A DNA stretch of 64,000 bases. Origin: Chionis minor (lineage: Eukaryota; Chordata; Aves; Charadriiformes; Chionididae). Each line of letters begins with the position of its first letter. The stretch's first letter is position 1. The notes under the pieces were generated by a model. That model saw only the letters and a program-made list of their open reading frames with translations. It was not told the DNA's origin and ran no database searches. A program made the translations under genes and the position numbers. This document shows, piece after piece, positions 1 through 12,641 of the stretch. Location: contig VZSF01001131.1 in assembly GCA_013398295.1 (NCBI GenBank), positions 124,001 to 188,000 on the forward strand. The letters are read 5' to 3'.

Positions 1-24
1 ACAGGTGTAGGTCGAGATGCCCAT

Positions 25-508
25 AGCTGCAAAGGCACCCAGGTGACCTTCTGGATGGAAAGTTTTCATGCAACGAATGCATTAATCTCCCTGTGCAATA
101 CCAGTAATCATTAGATGATGGTCTGCAGAGCAGTAGCTGCAGAGGGGCTAGAGTGAGCTTTTGCCTGTGACCTGGCTGCTCTCAAAGCAAACAAATGGTC
201 GAGACTTACCAGTGCCACCTGCCAGCAGATCACAATCTCCTTGAAGACCTTCAGAGAAAGTATTCCATCAACTTGCCCATGTGTAAAATATTAATAAGTA
301 CATCTTTATTCCTTCTTGTAAACAGACATTGAAAACGTACCACTGGAATGCTCCCAAAGTTCAAATCCCAGATCCAGCCCAACAGCTGGAAAAGCACTCT
401 CCAGGGGAACAGCTATAATGAAACAGAGGGGATAAAAGTGTTCATGACATGTTGTGAGACACTTCTTCATAAGCAGCAGCTGCAGAGGGGCTGGGGTGAC
501 CTTCTGGG
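25..508. repeat. Three diverged copies of a short motif
   Basis: A motif resembling agctgcagaggggctggggt, followed by gaccttctgg, occurs at 475-508 and in diverged form at 135-168 and 25-57, all in the same orientation. The spacing is uneven (about 110 and 340 bp). The copies lie just past the 3' end of the actin pseudogene and may reflect local duplication. Identity by eye only. Confidence 0.45.
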
Positions 509-514
509 AAGGAA

Positions 515-1940
515 GATGATGTCACACTTCATGATGCTGTTGAAGATCATTTTTAGCACACTGGGAGCTTCAACTCCAATTTTGCAGGCAAGAAAAGGGT
601 CTCTGGTGCACGGAATAACTGGTTGCTTATCATCTGAATTGTTGTCAGGCAATCTGTATTCTTTCATGATTTCTTCTGACTTTGCTTTCATGTCTTGGAT
701 GGGATATAAAGCTAAATAGCACAACTTCTCTTTGATGTCTATCACAATTTCCCTTTCATCTGCGCTAATAAAAGTGTGTCCACTCTCCAAAAGAAGCTTC
801 ATAAAATATTCAGTGACATCCCAGCCAGCAATATCCAGCCTGGAGACAGCATGGGGTAAACAGTATCCTTCATATATGGGGACAGTGTGGGTAACACCAT
901 ACTGTCTCTGTACTGTTCATGACTATTCTAGCAATACGGGCTGATGCATAATGGGCCAAAGTTCCCTGGACTGCAATGTAAATAGCTGGCACCATGAAGC
1001 CTTCAAACATGGTCTCTGTCATTGTTGTAGTTTAACCTGGCAGGCACCTAAACACCACACAGTCATTTGCTCTCTCCTCCTGCCGCAGTGGGATGGGAGA
1101 GAGAACTGGAAAAAAGGTAAAACTCATGGGTTGAGAGACAGTTTAATAGGAAAAAGAAAGCAAAATAATAATAATGATAACAAAATATACAAAACAGTGA
1201 TGCACAATGCCATTGCTTACCACCTGCCGTCCAATGCCCATCCCATCCCCGAGCAGCGGCTTCCATGCTCCAGCTAACTCCCCCCGGCCTTATATGCTGA
1301 GCATGATGTCATATGGTATGGAATACCCCTTTGGCCAGCTTAGTCAGCTCTCCTGGCTGTGTCCCCTCCCAGCTTCTTGTGCACCCCTAGCCTCCTTGCT
1401 GGCAGGACAGTATGAGATGCTGAAAAGTCCTTGACTTAGTGTAAATGTTGCTCAGCAGCAACTAAAACATCAGTGTGTTATCATCATTATTGTCATCCTA
1501 AATCCAAATCACAGCACTATACCAGCTACTAGGAAGACAATTAACTTTATCTCAGCCAAAACCAGGACAGTAATTTTTTTTCCTGGTTCTGTAGAGGATT
1601 GAGGTGCGTTTCAGTCAGCAGCACTGGCCTTTCACTGGCTTTGATTCTCAGCTCATACTCCACACGTCTCCAGATCCTTTCCATATTATCCCAGTACGTA
1701 ACTATGCCATAGTCAATTGGACAATTCAAAGACAGGACCCCTCTTTTGGACTGAGCTGCTTCTCCAATGTAACAATTCTTTCTGTCCAGCTCCAAGCATT
1801 GTAGCTTTGACTCTTGAGTGACCAACAATTGCTGTAAAAACAGACCTTGGGCCACGGTCATCTGCAATATCTTCTTTCAATAACCCATACCTGTGGTCAA
1901 AGATTACAGCTGGGATATCCAAAATGTTGGGATCAAACAT
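515..1940 (-). pseudogene. ACTRT-like actin-related protein pseudogene, broken by frameshifts and an LTR insertion
   Basis: Minus-strand fragments in several frames line up in order with the actin fold. The N-terminal block begins at 1940 (MFDPNILDIPAVIFD, then GPRSVFTAIVGH), close to mammalian ACTRT1/2. Next come IGEAAQSKRGV, PIDYGIVTYWDNMERIW and PVLLTETHLNP (about 1600-1790). After the LTR come TMTETMFEGF, YGVTHTVPIYEGY and LPHAVSRLDIAG (about 820-1020), then EREIVIDIKEKLCY and FNSIMKCD (515-770). The frame changes near 1790 and again near 905, the LTR interrupts the gene at 1023-1569, and the match ends shortly before a stop near 467. A weak remnant of the next actin block (EIV...GGT) may survive at 195-250. 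Actin-related T proteins are testis cytoskeletal proteins with intronless genes, so this may be a dead gene or a dead retrocopy. That it is a pseudogene is clear; the exact family member is inferred. Confidence 0.85.
1023..1569 (-). mobile_element. Solo LTR of an avian endogenous retrovirus
   Basis: Read on the minus strand, the 547-bp element starts TGTCCTGGTTTTGGC at 1569 and ends CTACAACA at 1023. It is flanked by ATTAC (1570-1574) and ATGAC (1018-1022), a 5-bp target duplication with one mismatch. ATGAC is the codon context of the host actin-like gene (K-M-T), so the insertion point is certain. A TATA-like ATATAAG lies at about 1290-1296 and an ATTAAA signal at 1142-1147, consistent with U3-R-U5 order. 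No internal retroviral coding sequence remains, so the provirus was lost by LTR-LTR recombination. The 5-bp duplication suits ERVL/ERVK-type elements; I cannot assign the subfamily. Confidence 0.85.
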
Positions 1941-4900
1941 TCTTTGTAGAGTTGATGGCTGCCCAGAGGGGCTCCCTGGCACTGTTTGCCTGTTCCGTTT
2001 TACAGGCTGGTCACCATTGCTAGGGAAGGCTTCCTGCTCTTTCCAACACGTCTGCCCCCAAGTACCTCACAATGGCCAGTGATACAATAATATATTTTCC
2101 TGGCAAGCAGCCTGATCCCAGGTCAGGCTCCGTGTCTCTAGCTGGAGGACTACCAATTCACTAAGTCTGATCCGCAGGTCACAGACCACAAATGTATCCC
2201 TGTAACGAGCCTGAGAACATTCTTTTCCTCAGAATAGAAAAGCGTGTATTGCAAAATAAGGGCATGACAATTATTAATTTTTTCACATGTGCCTCTGGCT
2301 TAGCTAAGACTCTACAAATATTTCCAAGAGTTAGTGAAGATTAGGAAAGTTTTGCCTTCCTGTAAGAATTAACTGAATTACCAGTTTGCTTTTCTGAATA
2401 ACATCTGCATTGGAAGCAGACCTTTATCAGCTGAATCTTTTCTAATCCTTCACAGGAAACTCCTAAAAATAAATAGGTAGAACTATGTTTGGCACCGACT
2501 ATGGCATTCCAGAGTCTTTTTTTCCTTCCTTGTTACTTAAAGACTATCTTTTGGTAAAATCACAAAAGTGAAATAATAATTTCTGCCTCTTGCTGGTTTA
2601 AAAACCCCTGACAGTTTTAAACAATGCATATAATACCTTCTGATGCAAAGAAATTCCTTCCCCTAATGAGTCTATATCCTAGGCTGCTGACAAGCTGACC
2701 TGGCTGCAAATAAACAGACACACAAATGTCTTCCTTCTATGCTTCCCTTTTCATTCACAACCTTGTTGAGAAGTACACTCGTTTTTGGAAGTTTGTTCAG
2801 AAGGATTAAAAATATCCTATATCTTCACAACAGATCTCCATTTCAGGGGGAATCCCATTTGTGGGTTTTTTTTAAAATTGTTCTTCATGAGAAGTTTTCC
2901 CAAAGAATGAAATTTCTATAGTTTTGAATTCAATCACATCTGAAAATCCAAATCTGTTTACAGAGAAAATTTCCTTAAAAAAAAAAAAAAAATCACTATA
3001 TAACTTCAGTTTAAATCCTTGGCTGCCAGAGTTTAATTGCTTCTCCTTGGGACTCTAAATCCAGGGCAACTTCAAAGCAACAGTGGCATCTATTAAATTT
3101 AATTACTTTTTCCTGCAGCTCGCATGGCAAAGATGCTAGCTACTAAATAAAGGTGGTTATGAATTAGAGGCAGATTCCAAACAAAGATATATATTAAATA
3201 GAAATTTTAAGTGTAAGCAAATGACCTCCTTGTACAGAGACGTTCATACCCCAGAAGAACTACTTTAAAAAAAAATCCATCTAACAAGGGATCAGTTCTG
3301 TGTGTGTTATTTCCATTCTGCTTAGATTCCACCTCATCCATTTTAGCAATTTCTCTAATCCTTTTAATATTTTTGTACATATATTTGTGTGGCACACTTG
3401 TTTTCATGCATGCTTCTATATTAATATCAACAAGTGTCCTAATCATTTAAGAGGTTGTTACATGCATCACACTAGAAGCCCCTTTTAATCCTGTGTGGTC
3501 TGCATGCTGCTTACAGTGAAACACTCCTTTTTGAACATGATGTTGAGTATTAAAACAAGGGAATGTTGACTGTAGTTATTAAATGGCAGTTGAACCTAGA
3601 TGCAGGAACGATCTTCTTTTCCCTCATATTGGTTCTGTCATAACTCACCTTAAAAATGGCATGTGTGAATTAACTTTGTTACTATAGGGTTTGTAATAAA
3701 TGGAATTACTGTTTGTGTTTAAGTGAAGTACTGTAAATTGAACTCATAGAAGAGATAATATGAGACATCAAAAATTTCTCATGCTCACCTGGTGGTATAG
3801 TTTACACTAGTAGGACAAGATCTCATTCAGGAATGGAAAGATTGCCCATTTTCTGAGGCCAGTCTGTCTTAAGCCTTTGATGTTTGCCAGAGGCTGCCAG
3901 CTGCAGAGACACACCTGAGGAGCTGGACTGAGATGAGCAAATCCATTCCAAACAAGCTGCTAATGTCTTAACTAGATGGTGTCCACTGTTTGTCACCTCT
4001 TAATGGCATGGAATATGAACTTGAAGCTGAGAGGCACATTGGAAACACAATAATAACGTAATTCCTGCAATGTATCGAACATAAATGAGCTCTGTCCCAC
4101 AGACATTGGATTGCGAAAGTTCATAGATCATTAGTTAAACAAGTTGTTTATAGGCCAGTCTTGCTTGCTTTATATGTCAGTGCTAAGCACACATTTTCAC
4201 TTGGCAGCTTATGCATGTCTTTTTGCTTTATAGACCATATTGCCTGCACAGAATTGATCCTTCCAGGCAAGCCAGGGCTTGTCCTTTCTCCATAGCCATC
4301 CTCTATCCAAATACTGGAGACAAACATGTAACTCGGAGCAGATTCTGAGTGAATCAGGCTAGACTGGAAAGCACCTAGAAAAGGATGATGAGCTTTGGAA
4401 GGTCCGAGTTTACCTGGGGTAAAACCAGAGGGAAGAGGATTGGCTAACTCTTAGTCTGTATGCACACGTAAACCCCAAGCACCTGAGTAATGTGTGCCAC
4501 TTGTAGCAGCAGGGATAAATTTCTTTCCACATCTAAAAAGCATTGCCAAAAAGAGAGACAAGTAGGACCAGAGACTGAGGGAGAGATGCTTCTCTCCGTG
4601 CCTTTCTACACTAGATTATTTCCCTGTTCTTCCTTTGCATTTATGTGGGTCCCATCATCCTGAGCTGACTGTTTTCTGGAAGTAACCTCATTCTGAGTAG
4701 GCACAGCACAGAGCAGGAGTTGAGGCGATGTGATTGTAGTACACCAAATACAGATGAAACCCCAGAAATAATAACGCTTCATCAGAAAATCCTGTAATGA
4801 AATTCACGCAGTCCTGATTTTTTTCTGTTTCACAGAAAAAAGGGACAATTGCAATGAATTTGTTCATTCTCCAAACTCATTCCACTCCCACTCTTTCCCA

Positions 4901-6720
4901 CAGGCAACTGATTTTGCTGGCTAACACAATTATTAGGAAATCTCAGGCATACAGCTCCAAGGAAGAACCTGCCTTATCTTTCATAAACTTGACAGGGACC
5001 TGATGAATTAGCACTGATTTCTCCATAAAATAGCTTTCTTCATCAAGATATATCTGCCACCCTATTGGGTCACATCTCTCCTCCATCTTTGTTTACAACC
5101 TCCTCTAAAATGCTGATTTTCTTCTTGGCTTATGGTTTCCTCATTGCCTTCTTTGGATGGGGTGGACAGATTTTGGGCTGTTGGCTAAGAGAGCTCTGTG
5201 ACAGTGGCTCTGTCAATGGGGTGACCAATGCATCTTTCCAAGTGGATTTTCAGCTGGAACTTTTAATTGCCATGAAGCAATGCATTAAATACATAAAAAA
5301 GGTGAAAATAAGAAAAGACAAGAGGCTGTCATGTGGTGGACATGAGTCTCAAGGCAGAGAGTAAACAAGTATACTGCTTTTTTACGTATAGGAGTAATTT
5401 AGCACTTTCTGAGATACTCCAGAAGCAAATCAAAGGATTTATTAAAGTGCTAAAGCTTAAGTGTTAGAAGTCTGTGCTTTTACAGCTGAAAGATCACAGT
5501 TATAGAACCATCTCTCTGGAGCATGCATACAATTTGTGTAACAAATAGGAGTGCATTTATGGGGTGAATCCAAATGCATCAGAAATAAATATTATAAGAG
5601 AAATAGTGAGGAAAAGAGGGTATTTCAACCCAGTGGAAGTTTGAATAAGGAGGGACAAAAATCCTCTTCAGAATACCACCATCGAAGCCGCAAGTGAGGA
5701 AGATGGAAGGGAGTCTGCTCAGCCTTCTCCATGCCCTAAAAACCTGGAGTGGTGGTTCACAGTGCATGGAAGAATCAAGAGCATCAAATGATGCAGCAAT
5801 GATAGACACCTTTACCAAGCCAGCCTGTCAGCACATAAGGACAACACTTACTCTGTGCCACTAGTCATTCTGGTACAGATACAAACCAAATCTATTATTT
5901 ATATTGAGATAGTGCCTGGAAATCAGTCAGGCTTTTCCAGAGACTGTAGAAACAAACAGCAAAGGGCAGACCCCGCTCAAAAGAATTCAGTCTGAGAAGT
6001 GAGATGTAGCGGGTGGGTGAGACAAACGAGCAGGTCAGGGTGGAAGGCAAGGGAAACAGTGTAAAAGAAATCAGGGGCTGGAAGCAGTTCTTAGCCAGTA
6101 AGAAGCAATAATCACCATCGCAGCTGCTTAGCTCTAACAACTTGACGAGATCCCTTTCTTCAGGTAGGAGCTGTGTTTGACTGCTCTCATACTTGTCTCC
6201 ATCTAAAAGCCCAATTTTGCAATGTCCTTGTGACACTCCAAACATCCACAAAGCTCTTTGAAGTTGAATTTTAATGTGTTTATTGACACCAGTTATGATA
6301 CTTCCAAACACACGGGCTACAAATTGTTACTATGCACTCCTACTGTTTATAGTAACCCCCATATTAAAAGAAACTCAGCCTTTCCTGATGATTTTATATC
6401 TTATTGCTGACTCACTTGCCTGTGTTTAAACTTCTGTTGAGGATTATTTAGCATTCAATGCTTTTGAAACCTATCTGCAGGTTTCATACAGTTCTGAAAC
6501 CTTTTGCATTCATTTTTTATGGGCACGACATGGCCAAAATTCTCCTTTTCAATTTTCCTTGCAGATCTGTGACTTGCAATACGGGCTTCCCATGCTCAAG
6601 CCCAGCTGTTAACCCTGCACGTGCTGCTGGCCTTGGTGTCAGGAGAACTGCTGCCATGGGCCAAGCCACGTGGTGGGTGGCTCCAGAAGCTCAGCCCTGA
6701 TGCGCCATCCCCAGTATTAC
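1941..6720. other. Intergenic DNA, no gene seen
   Basis: AT-rich sequence with poly-A/T runs (for example 2977-2992). The open frames here (including about 100 codons at 5065-5364 and 138 codons at 5895-6311) have no recognisable domain or convincing exon signals. Confidence 0.6.
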
Positions 6721-6724
6721 TGAG

Positions 6725-6915
6725 CGGTTTTGTGTGTATGACAGCGTGTTCTTGTGTGTGCGTGTGTGTTCCTGAGCAAGTTAGAATTTCGGTACCTTAA
6801 TGTATATCTGTGGTGTGGGAGAGAGTGTGAATGTACCAGTGTGTGTGCGTGACAGTGTTTGTACATGTATTGCTAGAGTGTTGTTATGTGGCTGTGTGCA
6901 AGTGTGTGTATGTAA
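6725..6915. repeat. Imperfect GT-rich simple repeat
   Basis: A degenerate (TG)n tract with interruptions runs directly into the 5' edge of the CR1 fragment that follows. Confidence 0.7.
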
Positions 6916-7677
6916 AGGCAAGTGCCAGGTCCTGCACTTGGGTCACAATGACTCCATGCAGCACTACAGGTTTGGGGAGGAGTGGCTGGAAACTTGCCTA
7001 GCAGAAAAGTATCTGGGAGTGTTGGTCAACAGCCAGCTGAATATGAGCCAGCAGTTTGCCCAGATGGCCGAGAAGGCCAACAGCATGCTGGCTTGTATCA
7101 GGAACAGTGTGGCCAGCAGGACTAGGGAAGCGATTGTCCCCCTGTGCTCGGCACTGATGAGGCCCCACCTTGAATACTGTGTTTGGTTTTGGGCCCCTCA
7201 CTCCAAGAAAGACAGTGAGGTGCTGGAGTGTGTCCAGAGAAGGGCAACAAAGCTGGTGAGGGGTCTAGAGAACAAATCTTATGAGGAGCGGCTGAGAGAA
7301 CTGGGGTTGTTTAGCCTGGAGAAAAGGAGGCTGAAGGGAGACCTTATCACTCTCTACAACTACCTGAAAGGAGGTTGCAGTGAGGTGGGGGTTGGTCTCC
7401 TCTCCCAGGTAACAAGCGATAGGACAAGAGGAAATGGCCTCAAGTTGCACTGGGGAGGTTTAGGATAGATATGAGGAAAAATTTCTTCACTAAAAGGGTT
7501 ATCAGACATCAGAAGAGGCTGCCCAGGGAAGTGGTTGAGTCACCATCCCTGGAGGTATTTAAAAGATGTGTAGATGTGGTGCTGAGGGATGTGATTTGGT
7601 GGTGGACTGTCAGTGTTAGGTTTATGGCTGGACTTGCTGATCTTAAAGGTCTTTTCCAACCTAAATGATTCTATGTC
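6916..7677 (+). mobile_element. CR1 LINE, 3' fragment (end of ORF2 plus tail)
   Basis: Plus-strand translation gives the typical CR1 ORF2 C-terminus: [62 protein letters not shown] and DRTRGNG. The end reads cttttccaacctaaatgattctatg, the usual CR1 3' terminus. The copy is 5'-truncated, as is normal for CR1, and carries stop codons after about 7468, so it is dead. It begins at the junction with a GT-rich repeat. Confidence 0.93.
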
Positions 7678-8917
7678 TGAATGTGAATGTGTGGATACCT
7701 ATGCTAAACACAACAAAGAAAATACAGTTACAGTGAAAAGGATTTCTGGAATTTACACGAAAAGGATTTTGCTGGGAAATATTCTTCCTCTAATAGATTA
7801 ATATCCAAAGGCAAGGAGAACAGTTTTTGAAACAAAGGCCATAACAAGTGCAACTTAATGAAGAAATTATTCCCAACGATAAACAAATGTCTCTACTGCC
7901 AAATACAAGTTGTTTCTCATATAAAGAATGTAAACATGCTCTCTTCATTTCTTCTCTTTAGTTTCACTGTTAGACAGTGGTAGCTGTACCAGTTCAAGCA
8001 TTTGGTGACTGAGACGTCTGTATGTTTCCTTGAAATAAATACCACCCTGAATTTTACTTTGGTTGAATGAATAAATTGTAGTAATGTTTTGATTCTGATG
8101 TTAAAAGATAAAGTAAATCATACTGAAAGTATCGTAAGACCTCACCACCCGCACCTGAGAGAAACTCAGCATCACCCCAGCAAAGCAATAGACACAGCAC
8201 AGTGGGCAGTCAGCAGTAAACTTTAAGCTTGCCATAGGCATTACCATAAAATTGAGATCAAGCAAGACTTTGGCACTTCTCTAAATCATTGACTTAGCTA
8301 TTCAAGTAAGAATGAGTTTCACCATCCCAGACTCTGTCCTCACATTCACAGCTAAATCCTTCCTTCAGCTGAGGGACTGTCTTGCTCTTTACAGTAGGTG
8401 TAATTAGAGAGGAGACCTGAGGTACACATCTGATTTTCCTCCCAGGCTCATGAGAACATTGATCTCCAGATGCCCTACTTCTTCAGCAAGTCCACTAACC
8501 ACCAAGCTATTATCTATAATAAGGTCAGGCCACCACTTCCTCCTCTTGTGGCCAAGTTTTGGAAGGAAACAGTCATGCTCTGGGCTTTCATCAATAGGCT
8601 TGACTAGTTTATGAACGTCAAACAGATTTAAGCTTCAGATAAGTACTGAGACATGCCGTTTAGCTGCCTTGGGGTATGTTCATTGGCAGAATGTTTGTTG
8701 TGAAGGAGCTTTACCCATGGAGATTTGAAAGCCTAAAGGTAGGTGACCTGGGCAATGAGTGTATGTTTTTGGAAGTAAAAATGACAGTCTGTGTCTTCAG
8801 AGGTATTTTTTAGTTGATAAGGTATTGCAAAAGGGCGAAAACAGGAAAACTGGTAGGAATTAAAATAATTTGCCCAAAGCATGGACTACGACCTTGAACT
8901 AATACAATTTCTTCTCG
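7678..8917. other. Intergenic spacer between two CR1 copies
   Basis: No gene is visible. It contains the first copy of a 108-bp direct repeat (7970-8077). Confidence 0.6.
7970..8077 (+). repeat. Direct repeat, copy 1 of 2
   Basis: Starts ttagacagtggtagctgta and ends near ggttgaatgaataaat. It matches 10301-10408 along its length with scattered substitutions. The two copies bracket the CR1 at 8918-9936. No family recognised. Confidence 0.8.
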
Positions 8918-9936
8918 CAGGTAGATCTCAGAGGGTTGTGATCAGTGGGGCAGAGTCTAGTTGGAGGCCTGTGACTAGTGGTGTTCCTCAGGGTTCAATA
9001 CTGGGTCAAGTCCTGTTCAAGGTATTCATCAAAGACCTGGATGAAGGGACGGAGCGTACTGTCAGCAAGTTTGCTGATGACATGAAACTGGGAGGGGGGC
9101 TGACACCCCTGAAAGCTGTGCTGCCATTCGGTGTGACCTGGACAGGCTGGAGAGTTGGGCAAAGAGAAACCATATGAAATTCAACAAAGGCAAATGTAGG
9201 GTCCTGCACCTGGAAAGGAATAACCCCATGCACCAGTATAGGTTAAGGGCTGACCTGCTGGAAAGCAGCTGTGAAGAGAGGGACCTGGGAGTCCTGGTGG
9301 ACAAGAGGATGGCCATGAGCCAGCAATGTACCCTTGTGGCCAAGAAGGCCAATGGCATGCTGGGGTGCATCAAGAGGAGTGCAGCAAGCAGGTCAAGGGA
9401 GGTCATCCTCCCCCTTTACTCTGCCCTTGTGAGGCTGCAACTGGAGTACTGTGTCCAGTTCTGGACTCCCCAGTTCAAGAAGGACAGGGAACTGCTGGAG
9501 AGGGTGCAGCAAAGGGCTACAAAGATGGTTAGGAGACTGGAGCATCTTTCTTATGAGGAAAGGCTGAGGGAGTTGGGTCTTTTTGGCTTGGAGAAGAGAA
9601 GACTGAGGGGATATCTCATCAGTGTTTACAAATACACAAAGGGAGGGTGCCAGGAGGGGGCCAATCTCTTTTCAGTGGTGCCCAGTGACAGGACAAGAGG
9701 TAATGGGCACAAACCCGAATATATGTCTGAACATGACTTTCCTTTGAGGGTGGCAGAGCACTGGATCAGGCTGCCCAGAGAGGTGGTGAAGTCTCTGACT
9801 TTGGAGACATTCAAAACCCGCCTGGAAGCCATCTTGTGCAACCTGCTGTAGGTGGACCTGCTCTGGCAGGGGACCAGATGATCTCCAGAGGTCCCTGCCA
9901 ACCCCTAACATTCTGTGATTCTGTGGTTCTGTGATA
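8918..9936 (+). mobile_element. CR1 LINE, reverse transcriptase C-terminal half plus tail
   Basis: The first part encodes the RT core: [14 protein letters not shown], then [10 protein letters not shown], which holds the catalytic Asp pair. After a frame change near 9150 the rest follows: [65 protein letters not shown] and [13 protein letters not shown], ending in repeats of gattctgtg. It is 5'-truncated and frame-broken, so inactive. The start is approximate, taken from where RT similarity begins. Confidence 0.93.
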
Positions 9937-10300
9937 TGACAGTATACAAACAGCATAAATTATGTGATATAAAGACCATCATCTTTTCTTTTGTGAGAAG
10001 CAGAACAGGACACATCAGAGCAGGTGTCCCTGTAGGTGAAGGCACAAGTAGAGACCCGAAAACTACACCGAAAGGCCCTCAGGAGTAAGGATATTGCAAG
10101 CTGGTTGCTTGAATTGGGTTCTGAGAGCGGAGGTATGGCAGGGGATGCTGGAAGACAGGAGGCACCATGTAAAACCTCCATTGGTTTTCCTGTATAGGCC
10201 TTAGGTTTCCACAAGCCTCATCACCCTCTTAAGGAATATGTGTAAGGTCTTTAGTAATTTTTAAAACAGAATCTACATTAATTCTTTAAATGTTTAGATG

Positions 10301-10408
10301 TTAGACAGTGGTAGCTGTAGCAGTTCAAGCATTTGGAGACTGAGATGTCAGTAAACTTCCTTGAAATAAACATCACCCTGAATTTTACTTTGGTTGAATG
10401 GATAAATG
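10301..10408 (+). repeat. Direct repeat, copy 2 of 2
   Basis: Same unit as 7970-8077, about 2.33 kb downstream and in the same orientation. It is followed directly by a TG/TA-rich microsatellite (about 10409-10465). Confidence 0.8.
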
Positions 10409-12641
10409 TATATATGTCTGTATATACATTTGTGTGTGTGTGTGTCTGTATATGTATTAAAAATATATAAATTTAGGAATTTTCTCCAGCTTTCTGTTCA
10501 CTAATAACACACTGGATTAGAAACAATCTGTGAATACACTTGAATTCTTGACAGGACTATTGATATATTCCAATTCAATATATTCCACTTCCACTCAGAA
10601 TTTCTTTGGTTACTTTGGTTACCCAGTTTATTATCAAATATTGTCCAAAGTTGTCCAATACTCTTCTGAAGTCGTCTTACACAATGGGGAAAAAGAGATC
10701 ACTGTTAAATATTTGACTTAATGCCAAGTTACAAATGATGCTGTAAAGACTGTCCACTTTCATTTGTTTTTGTATGCCATTGTTGCTCATTTTGCAGACT
10801 GTTGTTGCTTTTTGTTCCTTCAAACTTGTCTCAACCCATTTCATCTCCAAGTCAGTAGCTTGACTTAACCTATTAATTCCAATTAAATCACACTTCTCCC
10901 TCAGCACTTGAGCATAATACAATTATTTTATTTTCATATGAGTCTGACATTGGTGTATAACACAATATACTTTCTTTTTTCTTTCTTAGCTTTTAGCTGT
11001 CTTTCTGCTACAAGTGAAACTTTCAGCAACAGTCCTGTTCCTTTCCTGGATGGGAAACTGTGTAATGAAATGGCATGCTGCCCTTTGTGATCCCCAGCTG
11101 CTGCAGTAATCAAGAGTGAGATTAGGAACTCAATTTGGGTAGCTACATTGTGTGAGGTGGTAACTTGAGGGTCTTATAGTCATGGAGAAAAAAAAAAAAG
11201 GTAATTTGCAGTAAGATTCACCCAACCCATGAATCATTTGCTTTAGGAAGTGACAAACTCACACAAAAGCACCTGTTTCTCTCCATGGACTACAGTGGGG
11301 TTCCAGATTGTTGCCTCAAAAGGTGGAGGCATCCTCATTGCAGGTGTCTTCATTAAGTCAGAATAACCTTGTCCTGGGTGTTTAAAGAAAGCCAGTGTGA
11401 TCTGCTACATCCATAACTAGCAGGGTAAGAAAATGGAGCAATAAGGCAGTCGTTAGCCATGATGGTGCCTAATGTTGCCATTCTGCTTGGCTCTTCTTCA
11501 GAGACCAACAAGCAGCTTGTGCATCGAGAGGGATCTCTTTTAGTACAGTTCCTTTATGGAGAGAACTAATCAATATGTACAAGCAATCACCATCTCCAAA
11601 GAAGCAAATATTTCAGGAGACTAAAACAACACATCAGCTCTAGAAACTGTGATTTTGTGAGCAGTATTGAAGGGGTGGGATTTGCATTGTTCCTGTTTTA
11701 CCAGAAAAGAGGTTTGCAGCTAATATGAAATGAGTATTAGAAACCAGTGAAAATGTGAGGATAGCTACAGGAACACAAGAAATGCCTTCAAAAAGGTAAG
11801 ATACTTATGGAAAAATAAGTCTTATTTTTCTTCTGACTACTATACCGTTAAATTAAGGTAAGAAAAATGTATTTATTGAAAACATCTCAAAGCATTGGCT
11901 TCTAAATGACAGAAAAAATACTCCTCTTTCCACCCTTGTTTTTAAACCTGGTTAACAAGCAAACCAAATCAAAACATTCAGCTGCTCAGAGTTTGCAGAA
12001 GGATCCATTCATGCTAGGAAAGTATGGATGAATAAATGTATAAATCAGAATTTCTCATACCAAGGGGAGCTTACTGTCAAACATACACATTGAGAGTGTG
12101 TAGACTCAGGTATGCAAACAGAGAGAAGTGAGAGTTAATGATAAAGTGGGCCTAATCTATACTAGAATAGAGACCAAAATTCTTAAAAGGTTAAAACCCA
12201 CATTTTCTATGACACTGGGCCTAGGATGGACGACCCAGTTCTGTCCTGTTCAAGAGTGCTAGTTTTGTCCAGGCTTTGTATGTCAACTGTGTTCACTTTC
12301 AGACTCTTCATCCCAACTAAATATTGCGTATTGAGAAATAAATGAGAAATGTTTCCCTTCCCTTAGGCAAGTAAAAGGAAGTTTATGGAAGAAGTTTTGG
12401 GGTTTTTTTGTTTGTTTGTTTGTTTTCCGTTTTCAAAAATGAATGCAATACATACGAAACAGCTTTGGCTGACTGTTAATTCACAGGTGTAAAAGATTAC
12501 TTCATTGGCAACGGTGCTGCAGAAGTTTTTTCTTTATTTTTGTCTTTTCCTTTTTATCTTTTTTTTTTTTTTTTTTTTACTACCGGCTTGCTTCATGCTG
12601 AGATGAAAGTGTACAAGACTTGTCGTTTGGTGTGTGCACTG

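Noticed and set aside
5065..5364. 99-codon open frame with a hydrophobic segment
   Set aside because: No recognisable family, no promoter or splice context, and similar chance frames occur throughout the AT-rich spacer.
5895..6311. 138-codon minus-strand open frame
   Set aside because: Random-looking composition with no domain and no supporting signals.
6800..7468. 222-codon open frame as a host gene
   Set aside because: Its body is CR1 ORF2 C-terminus; the N-terminal part is a translated GT repeat.
9174..9851. 225-codon open frame as a host gene
   Set aside because: CR1 ORF2 C-terminal sequence in a 5'-truncated, frame-broken copy.
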